Below, piece by piece: positions 5,786 through 10,279 of a DNA stretch of 10,279 nt (position 1 is the stretch's first letter; each line of letters starts with the position of its first letter). The notes beneath the pieces are model-generated. The model had not been told where the DNA came from. It worked only from the letters and a program-made list of their open reading frames with translations, and searched no databases. Source of the stretch: CBFGWV01 sp965652545 (GTDB taxonomy: Bacteria; Pseudomonadota; Gammaproteobacteria; Competibacterales; Competibacteraceae); contig CBFGWV010000171.1 in the NCBI GenBank assembly GCA_965652545.1, positions 1 to 10,279 of the forward strand, given 5' to 3'. A program made the translations under genes and the position numbers.

Positions 5786-6646
5786 TCAGCCCAGGCGCTT
5801 GATCAGCGAAGAGGTGTCCATCCGCCCATCGCCCTGGGCCTGGAGCTCCGCGTAATAGCCGTCGATGATGGTCGTGATCGGCAAGGGTGCACCGAGACGT
5901 TCGGCCTCCTTCATGCAAATGGCCAGATCCTTGCGCATCCAGTCGAGGGCGAAGCCGAAGTCGAACTTGCCGGCGGCCATGGTCTGGCCGCGGTTCTCCA
6001 GCTGCCAGCTCTGCGCGGCCCCATGACGGATGACATCCACCACCTGGGCGACATCCAGCCCCGCCTTGCGGGCGAAATTGATGCCCTCGGACAGCCCTTG
6101 CAGCAGCCCGGCGATGAGGATCTGGTTGACCATCTTGCAAACTTGGCCGCTGCCGGCCGGCCCCAGGCGCTGGCACTGCTTGGCATAGGTCATCAACACC
6201 GGGCGGGCGATGTCGAATACCGCCTCGTCGCCACCGACCATGATGGTCAGCTTGCCGTTCTCGGCACCGGCCTGACCGCCCGAAACGGGGGCATCCAGGA
6301 AACCGATATGTTTCGCCGCGCAGGCGGCGTACAGCTCGCGTGCCAGCTCCGCCGAGGCGGTGGTATGGTCGACCAGGATGGCGTCCGACTCCATGCCGGC
6401 CAGCGCGCCGTCGTCGCCGTAGACCACCGAGCGCACATCATCGTCGTTACCGACGCACATGAGCACGATCTGGGCGCCCTCGGCCGCCTCGCGCGGGGTC
6501 GGCGCAGACTGCCCGCCGTGGGCGGCCACCCACGCCTCCGCCCGCTTGGGGCTGCGGTTGTAGACGGTGACCTCATGACCGGCGGTCTGCAGATGTCCGG
6601 CCATGGGGAAACCCATGACACCCAGGCCTAGGAACGCAAGCTTCAT
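5786..6646 (-). CDS. NAD(P)-dependent beta-hydroxyacid dehydrogenase (3-hydroxyisobutyrate dehydrogenase / tartronate semialdehyde reductase type)
   Basis: A 286-aa cytoplasmic oxidoreductase of the 3-hydroxyisobutyrate dehydrogenase superfamily. The N-terminal Rossmann motif GLGVMG is at 7-12, and the substrate-binding signature DAPVSGGQAGAENG is at 118-131. The catalytic-lysine motif GQVCKMVNQ has K171 and N174, and the KDL segment is at 239-241. The full length and all signature residues are present. The sequence does not tell whether it acts on 3-hydroxyisobutyrate, tartronate semialdehyde, glyoxylate or succinate semialdehyde. The frame is open to 6913, overlapping the pirin gene, but the Rossmann strand MKLAFLGLG begins at the ATG at 6646, with AGAGG about 11 nt upstream. 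It follows pirin by 67 bp and precedes the HerA-like gene by only 5 bp, so coupled translation with the latter is likely. Confidence 0.93.
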   Translation of the reverse strand: MKLAFLGLGVMGFPMAGHLQTAGHEVTVYNRSPKRAEAWVAAHGGQSAPTPREAAEGAQIVLMCVGNDDDVRSVVYGDDGALAGMESDAILVDHTTASAELARELYAACAAKHIGFLDAPVSGGQAGAENGKLTIMVGGDEAVFDIARPVLMTYAKQCQRLGPAGSGQVCKMVNQILIAGLLQGLSEGINFARKAGLDVAQVVDVIRHGAAQSWQLENRGQTMAAGKFDFGFALDWMRKDLAICMKEAERLGAPLPITTIIDGYYAELQAQGDGRMDTSSLIKRLG

Positions 6647-6670
6647 CGGACGTACCACCTCTTGTCGTAT

Positions 6671-6687
6671 CGCCGGAGAGCCCGGCG
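6671..6687. other. Short GC hairpin between pirin and the reductase gene
   Basis: CGCCGG (6671-6676) pairs with CCGGCG (6682-6687) around a 5-nt loop. It lies in the 67-bp gap of the presumed transcription unit. No T-tract follows on the minus strand, so it is more likely a processing or stabilising hairpin, or chance in GC-rich DNA, than a terminator. Confidence 0.2.
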
Positions 6688-6713
6688 CTGGTTTTGGATA
6701 ATCAGTTTGCGCG

Positions 6714-7580
6714 TCAATCCTCGGGCAGAGGGATGACGTCGGTTTCGCCGGGTACCGGCTCGAAGCGGCCCTCACGCCAATCGCGCTTGGCCTGTTCGAT
6801 CCGCTCGCGCCGGCTGGAGACGAAGTTCCACCAGATGATCCTGGGCTCCAATGCATCGCCGCCCAACAGCATGACCCGGCTGTCCGCGGTGGCATCCAGC
6901 CGCGGCAGCACATCCGGCATCAGTACCGCACACTCGCCAGCCGAAACGGTTTCGCCATCGACAGTCAATTCGCCCTCGGCCACATAGACGGCACGCTCGG
7001 GATACTCCGCGGGCAGCACGATACCGCGGCCCGCCGGCATGATGGCATCCAGATAGAACAAACGGGAGAACACCGTCACCGGTGATTCGTGACCGAATGC
7101 CGAGCCGGCGATCAAGGTGAGGCCCACACCATCGCGCTCGAAGCGCGGCAGGGTCGCGGCGCCATGGTGGTGGAAGGCCGGTTCGACCTCCTCATGCTCA
7201 ACGGGTAGTGCTACCCACGCTTGTATACCGTGCAGACGCCCGCCGCTGGCCCGCCGCTGCGGATCGGTGCGCTCCGAATGCACGATGCCGCGCCCAGCCG
7301 TCATCCAGTTCACCGCACCCGGCTCGATGGCCTGGAACACACCCAGGCTGTCGTGATGCAGGATCTGCCCTTCGAACAGATACGTGACCGTGGCCAGCCC
7401 GATATGCGGGTGCGGCCGCACATCCAGCCCCTCGCCGGGCGCAAAGGTCTTTGGCCCCATGTGGTCGAGGAACACGAAAGGCCCGACTTGACGACGACGG
7501 GCAAACGGCAGGATACGGCGGACGGAGAACCCGCCCAGGTCACGTTCGCGCGGGGAAATCTTCAGGCTGATGGCCGACAC
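6714..7580 (-). CDS. Pirin family protein (bicupin)
   Basis: A 288-aa protein of the pirin family, two cupin domains of which the N-terminal one binds a metal, usually iron. The metal ligands line up with human pirin: H57 and H59 in RPHPHIG, and H101 and E103 in GIVHSER. The family signature VGPFVFLDHMGP is at 32-43. The C-terminal half contains the second, non-metal cupin (VYVAEGELTVDG). Bacterial relatives include quercetinase-like and redox-linked proteins, so the activity cannot be fixed. Translation starts with GTG at 7580, with GGAG 8 nt upstream (7592-7589); no in-frame ATG lies near. It is the first gene of the leftward cluster pirin-reductase-ATPase-RAM and is divergent from the lipoprotein gene, with 130 bp between. 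Confidence 0.94.
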   Translation of the reverse strand: MSAISLKISPRERDLGGFSVRRILPFARRRQVGPFVFLDHMGPKTFAPGEGLDVRPHPHIGLATVTYLFEGQILHHDSLGVFQAIEPGAVNWMTAGRGIVHSERTDPQRRASGGRLHGIQAWVALPVEHEEVEPAFHHHGAATLPRFERDGVGLTLIAGSAFGHESPVTVFSRLFYLDAIMPAGRGIVLPAEYPERAVYVAEGELTVDGETVSAGECAVLMPDVLPRLDATADSRVMLLGGDALEPRIIWWNFVSSRRERIEQAKRDWREGRFEPVPGETDVIPLPED

Positions 7581-7618
7581 GTCGTGGTCTCCGATTGTCG
7601 ATACGGCTGTGTATGAAG

Positions 7619-7624
7619 GTTATA
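7619..7624 (-). promoter_or_regulatory. Candidate -10 element for pirin and the downstream cluster
   Basis: On the minus strand TATAAC (5 of 6 matches to TATAAT) occurs inside GTGCGTCTATAACC, 39 nt upstream of the GTG at 7580. No convincing -35 hexamer is found at 17 bp. It shares the GTCTATA core with the candidate elements at 1868-1873 and 3934-3939. Confidence 0.35.
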
Positions 7625-7640
7625 GACGCACTTGCGCGAC

Positions 7641-7654
7641 GTCGATGAATCGAC
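7641..7654. promoter_or_regulatory. Perfect palindrome in the pirin/lipoprotein divergent region (possible operator)
   Basis: GTCGAT, a 2-bp GA spacer and ATCGAC make a perfect 14-bp dyad 17 bp upstream of the candidate pirin -10. An additional half-site, TTGTCGAT, is at 7595-7602, inverted relative to ATCGACAA at 7649-7656. The spacing and position fit a repressor or activator site controlling one or both divergent genes. No regulator gene is in the window to pair with it. Confidence 0.3.
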
Positions 7655-7710
7655 AACACTCCGATTCTTCATAAAAAACCAATCAACTTACTATTTGACA
7701 GGGAGGTCCT

Positions 7711-8544
7711 GTGCGGGTCCGCACCTTTGCTCCGTTGATATCGTTTGTCTTGCTGGCTGCCTGCACCAGCGTTCCCGACTTGACCGAAACCCCCGTCGGC
7801 GTCGCCGGCCTGAACATCTATCTCCCCGCGCCCGAGGGCATGGTGGGCGTGGCCGGAGACACCGACAGCCAGCGACCGCGCAATGCCCAACTCAAGGCAA
7901 TGGGGTTCCGTCCGCTGCGCCATTTCCTGACTCCTGTCGATGCGGTGCGCGCCCAGCGCGGCCTGCCGATGGGCAGTTCGTTGGAAGGCAACGTGGCAAT
8001 CCTCGAAGCGTACAGCGCCGAACGCTTCAGCGATGCCGACCTGGCCCGCTTGCAGGCGAGCGTGCGCGAGGAGGTGGCCGAATTCAAACCCACCGCGGTG
8101 GAACCCGACGAGGAACTGCGAGCGGCCTGGGAGGTACAGACCGACACCCGGCTTTCGCTGGCGTCCATCGACATCCAAGCCATCGAGTTCACTGTTGCCG
8201 CCGATGGCGACGATCATATCTGCACGCTCGCTCGCACCCGTCAGGTGTCCAGAAGCGAGGCGATCGCCTATGCAGGGTTTCATCAGTTCTACAGCAGCGA
8301 CACCTTCGAGTGGTTCGAGTGCTGGATGCTGGTCAATCAACGCCTGCTTCACCTGTCCCTGGCCGATGAGTCCGATAGCGGCAGTCGCGAACGTCTCTCA
8401 TCCGTCATGAGCGCGTGGATGGACGCCATCCGCCAAGCCAACCGCAACCGTCGGATGCAACCGGCCCCCGCCGGCACCTTGACACTCTACCGCCCGCCAT
8501 CGCTTCCCTTGGAGTCCGTTCAGCGCGTGGACGGCCAGAGCTGA
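7711..8544 (+). CDS. Putative outer-membrane lipoprotein of unknown function
   Basis: A 277-aa protein with a lipoprotein signal peptide: basic MRVR start, hydrophobic core FAPLISFVLLAA, and lipobox LAAC with the modified cysteine at residue 18. Threonine rather than aspartate at +2 suggests sorting to the outer membrane. I do not recognise the mature domain. It is mixed in composition, with four short Glu/Asp-rich helices and two later cysteines (around DHICTLART and WFECWML), which may form a disulfide in the periplasm. Translation begins with GTG at 7711, preceded by GGGAGG (7701-7706) only 4 nt away; no in-frame ATG precedes the signal peptide. Two other overlapping long open frames at this locus lack a signal sequence and ribosome site. 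It is divergent from pirin and convergent with trpA (32 bp between stops). A stress-response or envelope role would be guesswork. Confidence 0.8.
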   Translation: MRVRTFAPLISFVLLAACTSVPDLTETPVGVAGLNIYLPAPEGMVGVAGDTDSQRPRNAQLKAMGFRPLRHFLTPVDAVRAQRGLPMGSSLEGNVAILEAYSAERFSDADLARLQASVREEVAEFKPTAVEPDEELRAAWEVQTDTRLSLASIDIQAIEFTVAADGDDHICTLARTRQVSRSEAIAYAGFHQFYSSDTFEWFECWMLVNQRLLHLSLADESDSGSRERLSSVMSAWMDAIRQANRNRRMQPAPAGTLTLYRPPSLPLESVQRVDGQS

Positions 8545-8562
8545 CGTAGCGTCCGGCCATCC
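8529..8562. terminator. Weak inverted repeat between the convergent lipoprotein and trpA genes
   Basis: GGACGGCC (8529-8536) and GGCCATCC (8555-8562) pair at 7 of 8 positions around an 18-nt loop, overlapping the stop codon of the lipoprotein gene. GGACG can alternatively pair with CGTCC (8550-8554). A convergent gene pair needs a bidirectional end signal and this is the only candidate, but there is no T-tract and the stem is imperfect. Confidence 0.2.
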
Positions 8563-8576
8563 GTAACAGTTGAAGG

Positions 8577-9392
8577 TCAGCCCCTCGCCCTGCGCACACC
8601 AACGGCCAGTTCCGCGACCAGTGCATGCACCGCGGTGACCGCCTCCTGGGGGCTTTCGGCCTTGGCGACCTGGTCCACCAGCGCCGAGCCGACCACCACC
8701 GCGTCGGCAAATCGGCCGATGACCTCGGCCTGGGCGGCACTGCGAATACCGAAACCCACCCCCACCGGCAGGTCGGTGTGGCGCTTGATGCGCTCCACCG
8801 CCGCCTGCACCTTCTCAGGCGTGGGTGCGGCGGCACCGGTAATGCCTGCGACGGACACGTAGTACACGAAACCCGAGGTGTGGGTCAGCACCTTGGGCAG
8901 GCGCTTGTCGTCAGTGGTCGGCGTGGCCAAGCGGATGAAATGGATGCCCGCCTGCATGGCCGGCACGCACAGTTCGTCATCTTCTTCAGGCGGCAGATCG
9001 ACCACGATCAAACCGTCCACACCCGCCGCCCGCGCATCGGCCAGGAAGCGCGGCACGCCATAGCGGTAGATCGGGTTGTAGTACCCCATCAGCACCAGCG
9101 GTGTGTCGGTGTCGGTGTCGCGAAACGCACGCACCATCTCCAGCGTGCGGATCATGGTCTGGCCGGCATGCAGTGCCCGCAGGCTGGAGGCCTGAATCGC
9201 CGGGCCGTCCGCCATGGGGTCGGTGAACGGCATACCCAGCTCGATGATGTCGGCTCCGGCAGCCGGCAAGCCCTTGAGGATCGCCAGGCTGTGGTCGAAG
9301 TCCGGATCGCCCGCGGTGACAAAGGTGACCAGGGCCGGTCGGTTCGCGGCCTTCAAGACGGCAAAGCGGTTGTCCATGCGACTGGCGGTCAT
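8577..9392 (-). CDS. trpA: Tryptophan synthase alpha subunit
   Basis: A 271-aa protein of normal length that cleaves indole-3-glycerol phosphate to indole and glyceraldehyde 3-phosphate; indole passes through a tunnel to the beta subunit. The family signature ELGMPFTDPMADGPAIQ begins at residue 51, giving catalytic Glu51 (Glu49 in Salmonella) and Asp62 (Asp60). Other conserved parts are MGYYNP (102-107), VDLPPEE (131-137), YYVSVAGITGA (177-187), and the phosphate-binding GVGFGI (211-216) and GSALV (235-239). The ATG at 9392 shares one base with the trpB stop (TAATG), and GGGGGAG lies about 9 nt upstream inside trpB. This is the classic arrangement for translational coupling and equal subunit synthesis. 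It converges on the lipoprotein gene. Confidence 0.97.
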   Translation of the reverse strand: MTASRMDNRFAVLKAANRPALVTFVTAGDPDFDHSLAILKGLPAAGADIIELGMPFTDPMADGPAIQASSLRALHAGQTMIRTLEMVRAFRDTDTDTPLVLMGYYNPIYRYGVPRFLADARAAGVDGLIVVDLPPEEDDELCVPAMQAGIHFIRLATPTTDDKRLPKVLTHTSGFVYYVSVAGITGAAAPTPEKVQAAVERIKRHTDLPVGVGFGIRSAAQAEVIGRFADAVVVGSALVDQVAKAESPQEAVTAVHALVAELAVGVRRARG

Positions 9393-10279
9393 TACAGCGT
9401 CTCCCCCAGGTGGTGAGCGACCGCGAACACGTCCTTGTCACCGCGCCCGCAGAGATTCATGAGAATGATGTGATCCGCCGGCAACGTGGGCGCGATCTTC
9501 TGCACATGGGCCAAGGCATGCGCAGGCTCCAGCGCCGGAATGATGCCCTCCTGGCGGCAGCACAGCTGGAAAGCCGCCAGCGCTTCGGTGTCGGTGACCG
9601 AGACATAGTTCACCCGGCCGGACTCGTGCAACCAGGCGTGCTCGGGGCCGATCCCCGGGTAATCCAGCCCCGCGGAGATCGAATGCGCATCCACGATCTG
9701 CCCGTCGTCAGTCTGCAAAAGATACGTGCGATTGCCGTGCAGCACGCCTGGCTGGCCGCCGGTAAGGCTGGCGGCGTGCTTGCCCGTGGTCACGCCCTCG
9801 CCGCCGGCCTCGACACCGATCATGCTCACCGATTTGTCATCGAGGAAAGGGTGGAACAAGCCCATGGCGTTGGAGCCGCCGCCGATGCAGGCCACCAGCG
9901 TATCCGGCAGGCGCCCGGCCTGGGCCTGGATCTGCTCGCGGGCCTCGCGGCCGATCACCGATTGGAAGTCGCGCACCATCGCCGGGTACGGGTGGGGACC
10001 GGCCACGGTACCGATGATGTAGAACGTGTCCTCGACGTTGGTCACCCAGTCGCGCAGGGCCTCGTTCATCGCATCCTTGAGGGTGCCGGTTCCCGAGGTG
10101 ACCGGGATGACCTTGGCGCCCAGCAGCTTCATGCGAAAGACATTGGGGCGCTGACGCTCGATATCGGTAGCGCCCATGTACACCACGCAGTCCATGCCGA
10201 AGCGGGCAGCCATGGTGGCCGTGGCCACGCCGTGCTGGCCGGCACCGGTCTCGGCGATGATGCGCTTCTTGCCCATGCG
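9392..10279 (-). CDS. trpB: Tryptophan synthase beta subunit (5' part outside the window)
   Basis: The pyridoxal phosphate enzyme that joins indole to serine to make tryptophan. About 296 C-terminal residues of the roughly 400 expected are present; the frame runs off the right edge, so the start and the cofactor-binding lysine (Lys87 in Salmonella) are not visible. Present are IIAETGAGQHG with the catalytic Glu (Glu109 equivalent), the GAxDxERQxPNVFRM segment, the phosphate-binding GGGSNA loop, SISAGLDYPGIGPEHA, EGIIPALEPAHA and GRGDKD. The residue before GRGDKD is Cys (codon 9451-9449), where Salmonella and E. coli have Ser377, which contacts the cofactor ring nitrogen. A methionine close to the edge (10276) is internal to the gene and should not be taken as the start. 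Confidence 0.96.
   Translation of the reverse strand, partial: RMGKKRIIAETGAGQHGVATATMAARFGMDCVVYMGATDIERQRPNVFRMKLLGAKVIPVTSGTGTLKDAMNEALRDWVTNVEDTFYIIGTVAGPHPYPAMVRDFQSVIGREAREQIQAQAGRLPDTLVACIGGGSNAMGLFHPFLDDKSVSMIGVEAGGEGVTTGKHAASLTGGQPGVLHGNRTYLLQTDDGQIVDAHSISAGLDYPGIGPEHAWLHESGRVNYVSVTDTEALAAFQLCCRQEGIIPALEPAHALAHVQKIAPTLPADHIILMNLCGRGDKDVFAVAHHLGETL

Noticed and set aside
5781..6176. N-terminal extension of the HerA-like frame by about 130 codons
   Set aside because: The frame is open by chance through the reductase gene. The family N-terminus begins at the ATG at 5780, and the extension is Pro/Arg-rich nonsense.
6647..6913. N-terminal extension of the reductase frame into the pirin gene
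   Set aside because: The Rossmann fold begins at the ATG at 6646 and the extension lies inside the 3' part of pirin, which has intact metal ligands and reading frame.
7695..7700. TTGACA as a -35 box for the lipoprotein gene
   Set aside because: It lies only 10 bp before the start codon and directly abuts the ribosome-binding site, so a promoter using it would start inside the coding region.
7632..8369. A 245-codon plus-strand frame and a 227-codon minus-strand frame (7669-8352) over the lipoprotein gene
   Set aside because: Neither has a signal sequence, domain or ribosome site. The GTG-started frame at 7711 has a lipobox and a strong ribosome site.
8625..9416. A 263-codon plus-strand open frame opposite trpA
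   Set aside because: It mirrors an unmistakable trpA, has a His/Arg-rich composition typical of shadow frames and no credible start signal.

Overview
The window looks like ordinary chromosomal DNA of a GC-rich gammaproteobacterium, possibly a marine or halophilic lineage. That guess rests on high GC with GC-rich third codon positions, a trpB-trpA pair, a YjgR/HerA-like ATPase, and a DUF6116-like small membrane protein of the kind I associate with Xanthomonas-like gammaproteobacteria. The genus cannot be fixed from the sequence alone. I see no rRNA, tRNA, CRISPR array, transposase, integrase or phage gene.

Left region (1-3023, minus strand). The 3' flank of a solute-uptake gene holds three successive hairpins (5-20, 26-67, 83-137). 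Next come a Tat-exported family 5 substrate-binding protein (140-1729), a 250-bp intergenic region with a candidate promoter and leader hairpin, and a zinc-dependent alcohol dehydrogenase (1980-3023). Permease and ATPase genes for the binding protein are not in the window and may lie beyond the left edge.

Middle region (3024-7580). A small plus-strand membrane protein gene (3082-3309) diverges from the dehydrogenase. It ends 2 bp from the convergent 3' end of an unrecognised 179-aa protein with a strongly acidic tail (3312-3851). Reading leftward on the minus strand from 7580 there is a probable transcription unit: pirin, a 3-hydroxyisobutyrate dehydrogenase-type reductase, a HerA/YjgR-like ATPase, and a stand-alone Lrp/AsnC ligand-binding (RAM) domain protein. 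Gaps are 67, 5 and 41 bp. The pirin gene starts with GTG.

Right region (7581-10279). A 130-bp divergent intergenic region with a perfect 14-bp palindrome separates pirin from a plus-strand lipoprotein of unknown function (7711-8544). This lipoprotein converges on trpBA. trpB is cut by the window edge and overlaps trpA by one base (TAATG), so the two subunits of tryptophan synthase are probably translationally coupled.

No clearly new multi-gene system is visible. The items most worth a second look are the nearly perfect hairpins at 26-67 and 83-137, whose non-Watson-Crick pairs are all G-U on the plus strand. Next are a GTCTATA motif present at the expected -10 position upstream of three minus-strand genes, the two unrecognised proteins, and a cysteine where TrpB normally has the serine that contacts the cofactor nitrogen.
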